Shown one piece after another: positions 44,559-53,022 of a stretch of DNA of 64,000 nucleotides. Both the position numbers and the translations under genes were made by a program. Position 1 is the stretch's first letter. Every line of letters begins with the position of its first letter. Under the pieces are notes generated by a model that saw only the letters and a program-made list of their open reading frames with translations, ran no database searches and was not told where the DNA came from. This DNA is from an uncultured Flavobacteriales bacterium (GTDB taxonomy: Bacteria; Bacteroidota; Bacteroidia; Flavobacteriales_D; Sanyastnellaceae), in the NCBI GenBank assembly GCA_938074325.1, contig CALJFZ010000002.1:1-64000 (forward strand). Direction: 5' to 3'.

Positions 44559-46597
44559 AGGAGTTGAACGCAAATTTCCCTGTTGAAGGCGCCACAGTTC
44601 AAGACCACGAGCGATTTGGTCCAGGTCAAGCTCCGTACCTAGGAGGCCCATATCCGAGCATGTATGCGTCACGGCCGTGGACCATTCGGCAATATGCCGG
44701 TTTTTCCACTGCGGAGGCATCCAACGCCTTTTACCGGGCCAACCTTGCCGCCGGTCAAAAAGGATTGAGCGTTGCTTTTGACCTGGCGACGCACCGCGGC
44801 TACGACAGCGATCACTCGAGGGTCACGGGTGATGTCGGCATGGCAGGGGTGGCCATTGATACCGTGGAAGACATGAAGCGGTTGTTTGAGGGCATTCCAC
44901 TCGACCAGATGTCTGTCAGCATGACCATGAACGGCGCGGTGCTTCCCATTTTGGCGTTTTACATCGTGGCAGCCGAAGAGCAGGGTGTGAAGCCTGAGGC
45001 ATTGGCGGGGACCATTCAAAATGACATCCTCAAAGAATTCATGGTGCGCAACACCTATATCTATCCGCCTCAACCGTCCATGCGCATCATCTCGGACATT
45101 TTCCGGTACACGTCGGAACACATGCCGAAATTCAATTCCATCTCCATTTCCGGTTACCACATGCAGGAGGCAGGTGCTACACCGGAATTGGAATTGGCGT
45201 ATACGCTAGCGGACGGACTCGAATATGTGCGCACTGGCATTGAAGCCGGATTGGACATCGACGCATTTGCTCCGCGCTTGAGTTTTTTCTGGGCCAGTGG
45301 GATGAATCATTACGAAGAAGTGGCCAAAATGCGCGCAGGCCGACTGATTTGGGCACAACGCATGAAGGCAATGGGGGCGAAGAATCCCAAGTCGTTGATG
45401 CTCAGAACCCACACCCAGACCAGTGGGTGGTCCTTGACTGCACAAGACCCATGGAATAACGTTGCCCGTACCACACTGGAAGCCATGGCCGCTGCATTTG
45501 GCGGTACGCAGTCGCTCCATACCAATTCCATGGATGAGGCCATTGCATTACCCACAGAAGCTTCGGCCCGAGTCGCTCGGAATACGCAGCTGTTCTTGCA
45601 GTCGGAAGGCGGATTCACAGAGGCCATCGACCCTTGGCACGGTTCGCGCATGATGGAAGACTTAACGGCTCAGATGCGCGATTCAGCCCTAGAACTCATG
45701 AGGGAAATTGAATCGGAAGGCGGTATGGCATCGGCCATAGAGAAAGGGATTCCGAAGTTGCGTATCGAGGCTGCGGCCGCTGAAAAGCAGGCGCGCATCG
45801 ATCGGGGCGAAGACCGGATCATTGGTGTAAACCTGTTCCAGGTGGATGGTGAGGAGGAGTTGGATGTTTTGGAAATCGATCAAGCGTCGGTGCGAATCGG
45901 GCAAATCGCTCGGTTGCAGCAGGTCAAGTCGGAACGGAACCAATCTGCAGTTCAAACCGCATTGAAGAACTTAACAGACGGTGCCAACGCCGATGCCAAT
46001 TTGCTTGCGCTTGCTGTGGAAGCCGCGCGAAACCGCGCCACGTTGGGCGAGATCAGCGATGCGTTGGAAGCAGCATTTGGCCGGTACAAGCCTGCAGTTC
46101 GGAAGGTGAGTGGTATATTTTCCCGTGCAATGGAAGGACAAGAAGCATACCGCGAAGTGATTGCGTTGACGAGTAGATTCAACGAAATTCAAGGCCGACA
46201 ACCGCGCATTTTGGTAGCCAAAATGGGCCAAGACGGCCACGATCGCGGCGCCAAGGTGGTGGCTTCATCCTTTGCCGACATGGGATTCGATGTGGACTTA
46301 GGACCGTTGTTCCAAACACCCGAAGAGGTGGTGCAGCAAGCCATTGATAACGACGTACACGTCGTGGGCGTCAGCACGCTGGCAGCGGGTCATAAGACGT
46401 TGGTGCCTGCATTGATCAACGGGCTCAACGAACGCGGCCGGTCTGACATTTTGGTGGTTGTCGGGGGAGTGATTCCACCAGCTGATCACGAAATGTTATA
46501 CGCACATGGAGCTGTTGGCGTTTTCGGGCCGGGGACGCCCATTACATATTCTGCCAAAAATATCTTGGACCTGTTGTTGGAGGCTTATGCTTCCTGA
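44555..46597 (+). CDS. mutB: Methylmalonyl-CoA mutase large subunit
   Basis: MutB uses adenosylcobalamin to interconvert (R)-methylmalonyl-CoA and succinyl-CoA in propionate metabolism. The 680-residue protein has the substrate barrel with [48 protein letters not shown] and [19 protein letters not shown]. The cobalamin domain at the end shows [21 protein letters not shown] (the DxHxxG ligand) and [15 protein letters not shown]. The stop overlaps the fmt end by 13 bases on the opposite strand. Confidence 0.97.
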   Translation: MKELNANFPVEGATVQDHERFGPGQAPYLGGPYPSMYASRPWTIRQYAGFSTAEASNAFYRANLAAGQKGLSVAFDLATHRGYDSDHSRVTGDVGMAGVAIDTVEDMKRLFEGIPLDQMSVSMTMNGAVLPILAFYIVAAEEQGVKPEALAGTIQNDILKEFMVRNTYIYPPQPSMRIISDIFRYTSEHMPKFNSISISGYHMQEAGATPELELAYTLADGLEYVRTGIEAGLDIDAFAPRLSFFWASGMNHYEEVAKMRAGRLIWAQRMKAMGAKNPKSLMLRTHTQTSGWSLTAQDPWNNVARTTLEAMAAAFGGTQSLHTNSMDEAIALPTEASARVARNTQLFLQSEGGFTEAIDPWHGSRMMEDLTAQMRDSALELMREIESEGGMASAIEKGIPKLRIEAAAAEKQARIDRGEDRIIGVNLFQVDGEEELDVLEIDQASVRIGQIARLQQVKSERNQSAVQTALKNLTDGANADANLLALAVEAARNRATLGEISDALEAAFGRYKPAVRKVSGIFSRAMEGQEAYREVIALTSRFNEIQGRQPRILVAKMGQDGHDRGAKVVASSFADMGFDVDLGPLFQTPEEVVQQAIDNDVHVVGVSTLAAGHKTLVPALINGLNERGRSDILVVVGGVIPPADHEMLYAHGAVGVFGPGTPITYSAKNILDLLLEAYAS

Positions 46598-47571
46598 GGA
46601 CCGAAGTGGCCAAGCCGCGATTGCAAGCCATTGAGCCATGCCCTTCCGGACATCTTGCCTTTTCCTGGAGGGGTGAGTTCGTCAATGCGCACCCAACCGT
46701 CCGCACAGCCGATGAGCAACTGGCCATCTTGCACTGTGGTAGTCCCTGGCTTTGCGACAGGCATATCGTTGGAGTGTACAGCCGATGCTTTGAGAATTTT
46801 CATGTCCCCGTGAGCGCTTGGAGTCCACGCTTTCGGAAATGGATGTAGACCGCGAATTTTATCTATCACGCTTTGAGTGCTTTGACCCCATTCAATTGAA
46901 GTGTTTTCTTTGTTCAATTTTGGCGCTTCCAGCCGATTTTCGGCAGGTGAAACCTCGGCCTGAGGGCGTTGGGTCAGTTCTCCTGCGACCAGCCGGTCGA
47001 GCGTCTTCACAATGAGGCCTTTTCCTACTTCAAGCAAATCCCGATAGAGTCGGCCGGCATCGTGTTGGGACGTAATGGGGACACGCTCTTGAAGCAAGAT
47101 GTCACCGGTATCAATGGCGTGTTGCAGGGAAAAAGTGGTCACACCAGATTCAGGCAGTCCATGGATGAGCGCCCATTGGATGGGAGCGGCCCCACGAAGT
47201 TGGGGCAATAAAGAGGCGTGTAAATTGATGGTCCCGTATTGAGGAGCATTCCAAACCATTTCGGGCAGCATGCGAAACGCGACGACGATGAAGACGTCTG
47301 CCTTCCATTCTGCCAAGGCTGTATTGAATTCAGGCGCTTTGAGGTTTGTGGGTTGCAGGATGGAAAGCCCTCGATCAAGTGCGGCATTTTTGACAGCTGA
47401 AGCTTGTACTTTTTGACCGCGCCCCGCCCTGCGATCAGGCGCAGTCACCACTCCAACCACCTCGTGCTCTGATTCGCACAGGGTTTCGAGGCAGGTGGCC
47501 GCAAATTCTGGCGTGCCGAAAAAGGCAACGCGCAGTTTTTGTTCAAGGGGAGAGGTCGGGAACGTACTCAT
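46585..47571 (-). CDS. fmt: Methionyl-tRNA formyltransferase
   Basis: Fmt formylates initiator Met-tRNA. The 328-residue protein starts at ATG 47571, which overlaps the MATE gene's stop by four bases; the ORF track start at 47829 lies inside that gene. Motifs are [19 protein letters not shown], the formyl-THF site [20 protein letters not shown] and DTGDILLQE. The C-terminal tRNA-binding domain ends in [11 protein letters not shown]. It ends 13 bases inside the mutB end. Confidence 0.96.
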   Translation of the reverse strand: MSTFPTSPLEQKLRVAFFGTPEFAATCLETLCESEHEVVGVVTAPDRRAGRGQKVQASAVKNAALDRGLSILQPTNLKAPEFNTALAEWKADVFIVVAFRMLPEMVWNAPQYGTINLHASLLPQLRGAAPIQWALIHGLPESGVTTFSLQHAIDTGDILLQERVPITSQHDAGRLYRDLLEVGKGLIVKTLDRLVAGELTQRPQAEVSPAENRLEAPKLNKENTSIEWGQSTQSVIDKIRGLHPFPKAWTPSAHGDMKILKASAVHSNDMPVAKPGTTTVQDGQLLIGCADGWVRIDELTPPGKGKMSGRAWLNGLQSRLGHFGPQEA

Positions 47572-48920
47572 GATTCTTGAATTTGAACATCGGGTGCTGA
47601 GCGCCAGAGCCCCTTCCGCAAGTAAAGCCAACTGCCCAGTCCGATGGTGGAGAAATACACCAATTCTACTCGCCAAATTACCCAAATCGGTTGTGGCCAG
47701 ACCAAAGTAACCGATGCGGCAACAATCATGTAGACGGTAACGGCAATGAGTTCGACCCGAAACGCCACTTTCGTTGCTCCGCTCCCTTGAATGGTTGACA
47801 GCATGATGCCTGTGAAGGAATAGGTACATACCGCAACGAACAGCACGTGCAAGGTGCGGACCATGGCTTCTGTGCCTTCAGCATCATCAAAGAAGATGGA
47901 CGCTAGCTTATCCGGATACAGAACATAGCCGTGACAAAAGAAGAGAATGCCGGCTACGGTCAATGTTGTTATCCGTTTGAGGGTGCGATCCAGTTCTTCA
48001 ACCCGTCCGCCACCGAGTAAACCGCTCACGTAGGTGCGTGTCGTTTGCTGCATGCCTTGGGTGACGATGAATGCAAGCATGAATAAATTCCGAGTGATGT
48101 GTGAGACTTTGAGTTCCAACCCGCCCACTTTCTCGACGAAGAAAAAGAAGGCCGTCCACGTAGAGACCGTGGTCAAAAATTGCCCCATCAAAGGATAGGC
48201 GAGCCGCCACCATGCTTTCAGCTCCTGCAATGGGAGCAAGGTCCAAGGCCGGAAAGCCTCCGGCATGGCTTTCAGGGTGATCAACAAGGCTACGAGGAAT
48301 CCGGTGCTTTCTGCGCACAAGGAGGCCCACGCAGCACCTGTGGCACCGATGGCTTCCACGCCCCACCATCCCTCCACCCAAGCAGCATCAAGGACAATGT
48401 TAATTCCTGCGCTGCAAGCGCCGATCACAAGGATGGGCCAGGTTTTCGCTGTACCGGTGTAGAGTGCATTGAAGGCCAGCAGAGCCGTGAACGGAATGAA
48501 ACCGAGCAACCGAATCGCGAAAAAGGCTCTAAAAACTTCTCGGATATCCGGATCGGCGATGGTCGCGTTGATCAGTCCGCTGTTGAGCAAGAGTCCTATG
48601 CCCGTCAAGGCTAGTCCCATGCCCAGGTGAATCACGACGCCGGTTCGAAAGGTTTGAAGCGCAGCCATGCGATTCCCTTCTCCCATGCGACGAGCGATGA
48701 CAATCTGCAAAGCGGCTCCGCTGCCCACTGCTACCATCTCGAGCGTCATGTAAATCAACCCCGCATTGCCCGCACCGTTGATGGCATCTTCACTGAGCCG
48801 CGCGAGAAAGAAATTGTCGGTGAGGAGCACAAAGAACTGCAACAGCGTCCCCAGTGAAATGGGAATGGCCATGCGCAATAAGTCGGCGTAGCCTGTTTTT
48901 AATTCACCGTGTCGGTTCAT
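47568..48920 (-). CDS. MATE-family efflux transporter
   Basis: The 450-residue protein has 12 hydrophobic segments and the MATE start ADLLRMAIPISLGTLLQFFVLLTDNFFLARLS. The first and second half are similar in layout. MATE proteins export drugs or metabolites with Na+ or H+. The N-terminal box GACTTTTG lies four bases before the ATG and is a near-match to the -7 element. It is translationally coupled to fmt. Confidence 0.92.
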   Translation of the reverse strand: MNRHGELKTGYADLLRMAIPISLGTLLQFFVLLTDNFFLARLSEDAINGAGNAGLIYMTLEMVAVGSGAALQIVIARRMGEGNRMAALQTFRTGVVIHLGMGLALTGIGLLLNSGLINATIADPDIREVFRAFFAIRLLGFIPFTALLAFNALYTGTAKTWPILVIGACSAGINIVLDAAWVEGWWGVEAIGATGAAWASLCAESTGFLVALLITLKAMPEAFRPWTLLPLQELKAWWRLAYPLMGQFLTTVSTWTAFFFFVEKVGGLELKVSHITRNLFMLAFIVTQGMQQTTRTYVSGLLGGGRVEELDRTLKRITTLTVAGILFFCHGYVLYPDKLASIFFDDAEGTEAMVRTLHVLFVAVCTYSFTGIMLSTIQGSGATKVAFRVELIAVTVYMIVAASVTLVWPQPIWVIWRVELVYFSTIGLGSWLYLRKGLWRSAPDVQIQES

Positions 48921-48924
48921 GGTG

Positions 48925-48932
48925 CAAAAGTC
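48925..48932 (-). promoter_or_regulatory. Near-match -7 box GACTTTTG four bases before the MATE gene
   Basis: One base differs from TAnnTTTG (G instead of T at position 1). The spacing of four bases is the same as at the other leaderless starts. Confidence 0.35.
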
Positions 48933-48985
48933 CGAAATCCAACACGGAAAGAGGACCGATGGTCTTGGTTATCTGTCAGGCTTCG

Positions 48986-49648
48986 TCAAAAGCCCAAGTG
49001 TTTCAAGAGGGTGTCGGCCTTTTTGACCGATTTCATGGCCCAGTCGAGCTTCAATTCGGCCTGTTCTTCGGTAGTCAGTTGCCACGAAGAATCAGGCAAC
49101 GTACGGATGTTTTCCATGACGCGGTGCATGATCATGCCCGCGGCGACACTGATGTTCAGCGATTCAGCAAGCCCGTGCATGGGGATGAAGACGTAGTAGT
49201 CTGCGGCGTCAAGCATGCGCTGTGAGACCCCCTCGAATTCGGTGCCCATGACCAAGGCAATGGGTTCGCTCACAGGCAGATCTTTCGCTTGCATTCCGTC
49301 AACATGGGGCGATGTAACGGCAATTTTGTAACCGCGTTGGCGCAAATTTTGAATGCAGGCTTCCGTCGGATTAGCTGCATGTCCGTAACGATGTAGGGTC
49401 AACCATGAGGGCGTGCCTTTGGAAACCCCGCGGTTGAAGACCCAGGGGTTGATGTTCTCAATGAGGTGAACATCTTGGATGCCCATGCCGTCACAGGAGC
49501 GCATAACTGCGCTGGCATTTCGGCTTTGGTAAACATTTTCGAGAACCAAACACAGCTTTCTGGTGCGCGCAAGCAGGGCAGCATCGAACTTTTCGACGCG
49601 CGACTCGCTCAAATACGGGAGGAGGGCTTGAAGTTTGGCGTTTACCAT
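48986..49648 (-). CDS. trmH: TrmH-type tRNA (guanosine-2'-O)-methyltransferase
   Basis: This SPOUT-class enzyme methylates a tRNA ribose, position 18 in the best-known members. The three SpoU motifs are visible in order: NVYQSRNASAVMRSCDGMG, LVMGTEFEGVS and IPMHGLAESLNISVAAGM. The C-terminal extension (LKLDWAMKSVKKADTLL) fits TrmH. The 220 residues match the family length. A terminator of the HU gene lies just upstream. Confidence 0.93.
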   Translation of the reverse strand: MVNAKLQALLPYLSESRVEKFDAALLARTRKLCLVLENVYQSRNASAVMRSCDGMGIQDVHLIENINPWVFNRGVSKGTPSWLTLHRYGHAANPTEACIQNLRQRGYKIAVTSPHVDGMQAKDLPVSEPIALVMGTEFEGVSQRMLDAADYYVFIPMHGLAESLNISVAAGMIMHRVMENIRTLPDSSWQLTTEEQAELKLDWAMKSVKKADTLLKHLGF

Positions 49649-49657
49649 GGAGAGGGA

Positions 49658-49692
49658 ATAAAAAAGGCCCCGAGCAAATCGCTCGAGGCCTT
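49658..49692 (-). terminator. Terminator of the HU gene
   Basis: On the minus strand AAGGCCTCGAGC and GCTCGGGGCCTT form a strong stem around GATTT, followed by a run of T. Confidence 0.85.
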
Positions 49693-49713
49693 CTTCAGTA
49701 AAGGCCGGCAGCC

Positions 49714-49983
49714 TTATACCTTCGCGCTCAACTCAGCGCCTGCCTTGAACTTGATTACGTTCTTAGCTGCGATGGTGATGGTCTTACCCGTTTGTGGGTT
49801 GCGACCTTGGCGCTCTGCGCGGTGAGAGACAGAGAAAGAACCGAATCCTACGAGGGAAACGCGATCTCCTTTGCCCAATGCACCAGCTGTTGCGTCTACG
49901 AATGCGTCCAATGCACGCTTTGCGTCTGCTTTTGAGATGCCAGCACCTTCGGCCATTGCATCTACCAATTCTGCTTTGTTCAT
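49714..49983 (-). CDS. HU family DNA-binding protein
   Basis: The 89-residue nucleoid protein has the HU pattern: MNKAELVDAMAEGAGISKADAKRALDAF, GDRVSLVGFGSFSVSHRAERQGRNPQTGK and IKFKAGAELSAKV. It forms dimers that bend DNA. It is one of the best-supported single-gene units here: promoter with both boxes upstream and a strong terminator downstream. Confidence 0.97.
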   Translation of the reverse strand: MNKAELVDAMAEGAGISKADAKRALDAFVDATAGALGKGDRVSLVGFGSFSVSHRAERQGRNPQTGKTITIAAKNVIKFKAGAELSAKV

Positions 49984-50017
49984 GGTATAGAGATTAAAAA
50001 TGTTTGTTCAACTCGGC

Positions 50018-50049
50018 CAAATATATAGGCGGGATTTCAAGGCTGGCAA
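50018..50049 (-). promoter_or_regulatory. Promoter of the HU gene
   Basis: On the minus strand a TTG is followed after 21 bases by TATATTTG, an exact match to the Bacteroidetes promoter. The leader is about 30 bases, so this gene is not leaderless. Confidence 0.65.
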
Positions 50050-50146
50050 GGGTTAGCGGTCATTTCGTGGATAAACCCATGGAAATTGTTGAAAAGCATG
50101 AGGTTTTCCGGAGGAAATCCCATGTTTCTGGCCGGTTTCGTTGGAT

Positions 50147-50482
50147 TTACGGCCTGTTCTGGCGGTTGATGCGCTCGTGTACAAACCACAAGATGAGCGA
50201 TAGTAAGGGGACGATGCCCAGCGATGCAGGTGACGCATCAAGCACGGCCCATTGCCCGAGGCAAACGGCAACGGAAACAATGCACAAGCTGACGACAACG
50301 ATGCTGAAGAACGACCGATCCCAGTTGGGTGAATTCAAGGCGATGCTGATGAGCAATGGCACCAATGTCGCAAGAGAGGCCAACAACCAAGCAACTGCCG
50401 CTGGGTCCTGCGTGAGTCCGAGAAAGGAATACAGAAACAACCCCAACCAACCGAGGCGAGAGATGGTTTGCATTTTCTTCAT
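50147..50482 (-). CDS. Hypothetical membrane protein
   Basis: I do not recognise the family. The 111-residue product has three or four hydrophobic helices (LGWLGLFLYSFLGL, AVAWLLASLATLVPLLISIAL, FFSIVVVSLCIVSVAVCLG, GIVPLLSLILWFVH) and a basic tail RINRQNRP. TACCTTTG stands four bases before the ATG, and this argues for a real gene. It is divergent from the thioesterase gene. Confidence 0.6.
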   Translation of the reverse strand: MKKMQTISRLGWLGLFLYSFLGLTQDPAAVAWLLASLATLVPLLISIALNSPNWDRSFFSIVVVSLCIVSVAVCLGQWAVLDASPASLGIVPLLSLILWFVHERINRQNRP

Positions 50483-50486
50483 GAGC

Positions 50487-50494
50487 CAAAGGTA
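50487..50494 (-). promoter_or_regulatory. -7 box TACCTTTG four bases before the membrane-protein gene
   Basis: An exact TAnnTTTG box with four-base spacing to ATG 50482. A TTG 23 bases upstream may be the -33 element. It faces the divergent box at 50503. Confidence 0.5.
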
Positions 50495-50502
50495 CGAGCC
50501 GG

Positions 50503-50510
50503 TACTTTTG
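50503..50510 (+). promoter_or_regulatory. -7 box TACTTTTG four bases before the thioesterase gene
   Basis: This exact box matches the mutA one in sequence and spacing. Both divergent genes here would have leaderless mRNAs. Confidence 0.5.
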
Positions 50511-50514
50511 CCCC

Positions 50515-50964
50515 ATGCAAGACTTTCTTCTGCCTCCTGGACAGGTATACACTCCGGAAATCCGCTTTGTCGATATCGATGCTGCTGGCATCGTCAACAA
50601 TGCCACTTACTTCAATTACTTCGAACAGAGTCGGATTGCCTTCTTTGAGCCCTTGCTCGGTAAGAAATGGGATTGGAATGTAGCGGGCATGGTGGTCGCT
50701 CGCCATGAAATTGACTATCGTCTGCCCATCCTATTCAACGACAATGTGCGCATCATTACCTGGATTGAGCACATCGGAGGCAAAAGCATGACGGCTGCGT
50801 ATGAGGTGTACAAGGTACATGGAGAGGATTGGGGGCTCGTAGCTGAAGCCAAGACGGTTTTGGTTTCCTTTGATCACCGTGCAGGTCGTCCAGTCGCCTG
50901 GGCAACGGAAGTGGTAGAGGCGGCGAAGGAATTTGGGTTGGGCCGGCCTCAAATTTCAGTTTGA
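50515..50964 (+). CDS. Acyl-CoA thioesterase (hotdog fold, 4HBT-like)
   Basis: The 149-residue protein has the 4-hydroxybenzoyl-CoA thioesterase signature: IRFVDIDAAGIVNNATYFNYFEQSRIAFF with the catalytic Asp region, and RHEIDYRLPILFNDNVRI. Such enzymes hydrolyse acyl-CoAs; the chain preference is unknown. It stands alone; the next gene has its own promoter. Confidence 0.88.
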   Translation: MQDFLLPPGQVYTPEIRFVDIDAAGIVNNATYFNYFEQSRIAFFEPLLGKKWDWNVAGMVVARHEIDYRLPILFNDNVRIITWIEHIGGKSMTAAYEVYKVHGEDWGLVAEAKTVLVSFDHRAGRPVAWATEVVEAAKEFGLGRPQISV

Positions 50965-51031
50965 ATTTACCGACCGCCTTTCGGTTGATAAGTTCGATGG
51001 CTTTTTCGCGGCCAAAAAAGCACTTTCTGCA

Positions 51032-51039
51032 TAATTTTG
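51032..51039 (+). promoter_or_regulatory. -7 box TAATTTTG upstream of the four-module T9SS gene
   Basis: An exact TAnnTTTG box 44 bases before ATG 51084. Unlike the leaderless starts there is a leader here. No clear TTG at 17-23 bases. Confidence 0.4.
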
Positions 51040-51083
51040 GCTTCGTGTACTTTTCACACCAATAACCTAATTGCATTAATCGC

Positions 51084-52862
51084 ATGAAAAACATTTACGC
51101 TTTAGCAGTCCTCTTGCTGGCAGCCACCGTGGGCATGGCTCAGGTACCGGTTACCTTTCAAGTGGACATGAACAACGAGACCGTCTCTGCAGACGGTGTG
51201 CACGTGGCTGGAGGCTTCCAAGGATGGGATCCCGCAGCAACGATGATGTCCGACGATAATATGGATGGTATCTATGAAGTGACCATTGAATTGCCAGCGG
51301 ATAGCACTTATGAATTCAAATTCATCAACGGCATGGCCTGGGATTTCGCAGAGGATGTTCCTCCGACATGCCAAGTCGAGGTGTCCGGCAACGACAACCG
51401 TTTTGTGACTGTTGGGGCAGACGACACAGAAGTAAACTACCTCGTGTGCTACGGAAGCTGCGCGGCATGCGGTATGACCACCATCCGTTTGCGTGTTGAC
51501 ATGTCCGTCGAAGCGGCTGTCTCTCCCAACGGTGTGCATGTTGCTGGAAATTTCCAGGGTTGGGATCCAGGGGCGTCTCCCATGAGCGATGCCGATGGAG
51601 ACGGTGTTTGGGAGTCATGGGCTTCATTTAACCCGGATTCAATTGAGGACGGTATGTTGCTCTTCAAGTTTATCAACGGAGACAGCTGGTCCAATCCAAA
51701 CGAAGCACTGACCGGTGAGGCGTGCGCCGATGATTTCGGTAACCGAATGGTGGCATTTGAGAGTGAGAACATGGTCTTGGTTGGTGATTCAGCCACGAGC
51801 GCTGCACCTTGCTTCAATTCATGCGGTACGTGCGTGTCTCCAACTCAGGTGACCTTCCGAGTGGATATGACCACCCAAGAAACGGTGTCGGTGAACGGCG
51901 TGCACGTGGCGGGTTCTTTCCAAGGATGGACGCCATCTGCTAACCCATTGAATGACGATGATGGCGACGGCATCTGGGAAGGAACGTTTGGCATTGCACC
52001 GGGCGATATCCAGTTCAAGTTCATCAACGGAAACGATTGGAGCGGTAATGGCGACGGAAACGTTGACAACGAGTTGATCGTTGGCGATTGCGCTGCAGAA
52101 GGAAGCGACAACCGCGCCTTGACAGTAGGTATTGACGACATTGTATATGAGGTGTGCTACAACTCATGCGAAGCAGGTTGCGTTGAAAACCCAGACCCAG
52201 CCGACGTGACGTTCCGAGTGGACATGACTGAAGAGGAAGTGAACGCCAGCGGCGTATGGGTCATCGGTAACTTCACAACGCCAAACTGGCAGGCAGGTGC
52301 ATTGCAGATGACAGACGACGACATGGACGGTGTCTACGAAGTGACTGTGAACATCAGCGGTTCTTCTACTGTGCTCTACAAATTCACCAACGGCGATCCT
52401 TCTACGGGTGATAACGGTGTCGATTTTGTTGAGGAGTCTGGTATCCAATTGGACGAAGAAGGCAACGAAATCACCAACTTCGAATTGGACGGTTGCGGTC
52501 TGCCAAACGGCTTCGGTGCTTACAACCGCATCCATGAGCGCAGCGGTGAGGCGGAGATTCTTGAGGCGGTTTGCTTCAACAAGTGCAGCACTTGCGTCGT
52601 ATCAGTAAACGAAATCTCCGGTACGCAGTTCAATGCATATCCAAACCCGTTCAACGCAACATTGACATTGGACATTGCAGGGCAGTTGAACAACACCCAA
52701 GTGATCATCACCGATCTCAGCGGCCGCGTTGCAATGGATCTCACCATCGCAGCAGGAGCGGAACGTGTTGTTTTGAATACCGAAGAATTGCCAGCAGGAT
52801 CGTACATCGTACAATGGTTGAACCAAGGCGCTGCTCAAGCGCGCGTGTTCATCAAGCAGTAA
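51084..52862 (+). CDS. T9SS-exported protein with four CBM/E-set-like modules
   Basis: The product of 592 residues has a signal peptide ending in GMAQ and four tandem modules of about 115 residues. Each begins like VTFQVDMNNETVSADGVHVAGGFQGWDP and has DGDGxW/DGIYE and KFINGxxW, the pattern of starch-binding CBM20/CBM48-like immunoglobulin-type domains. Each module ends with C-x3-C-x2(3)-C (CYGSCAAC, CFNSCGTC, CYNSCEAGC, CFNKCSTC). The last 75 residues are a T9SS type A tail (FNAYPNPFNATLTLD to ARVFIKQ). It probably binds polysaccharide on the surface. No enzyme domain is seen. Confidence 0.88.
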   Translation: MKNIYALAVLLLAATVGMAQVPVTFQVDMNNETVSADGVHVAGGFQGWDPAATMMSDDNMDGIYEVTIELPADSTYEFKFINGMAWDFAEDVPPTCQVEVSGNDNRFVTVGADDTEVNYLVCYGSCAACGMTTIRLRVDMSVEAAVSPNGVHVAGNFQGWDPGASPMSDADGDGVWESWASFNPDSIEDGMLLFKFINGDSWSNPNEALTGEACADDFGNRMVAFESENMVLVGDSATSAAPCFNSCGTCVSPTQVTFRVDMTTQETVSVNGVHVAGSFQGWTPSANPLNDDDGDGIWEGTFGIAPGDIQFKFINGNDWSGNGDGNVDNELIVGDCAAEGSDNRALTVGIDDIVYEVCYNSCEAGCVENPDPADVTFRVDMTEEEVNASGVWVIGNFTTPNWQAGALQMTDDDMDGVYEVTVNISGSSTVLYKFTNGDPSTGDNGVDFVEESGIQLDEEGNEITNFELDGCGLPNGFGAYNRIHERSGEAEILEAVCFNKCSTCVVSVNEISGTQFNAYPNPFNATLTLDIAGQLNNTQVIITDLSGRVAMDLTIAAGAERVVLNTEELPAGSYIVQWLNQGAAQARVFIKQ

Positions 52863-52886
52863 TTCAAGCGACATCACAAATTGGAG

Positions 52887-52914
52887 AAAGGGAGGGCAAC
52901 CTCCCTTTTTCTAT
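52887..52914 (+). terminator. Terminator after the four-module T9SS gene
   Basis: AAAGGGAGG and CCTCCCTTT pair around GCAA, followed by TT and T-rich bases. Confidence 0.85.
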
Positions 52915-52963
52915 TGTCAACATTGAGGGCTGAAAACTCATTCGATTTTTAGTTAATGCGCAA

Positions 52964-52993
52964 TTGCATCCTTCTCCAAGCCGGTTATATTTA
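52964..52993 (+). promoter_or_regulatory. Promoter of the SprB-repeat surface gene
   Basis: TTG, then 19 bases, then TATATTTA (one base from TAnnTTTG). The distance to ATG 53023 gives a leader of about 25 bases. Confidence 0.5.
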
Positions 52994-53022
52994 CCCACTA
53001 GATTCACATTAACTAAACTCTT

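Noticed and set aside
47572-47829. Extended N-terminus of Fmt
   Set aside because: It lies inside the MATE gene, and Fmt homology begins at ATG 47571 with the usual coupling overlap ATGA.
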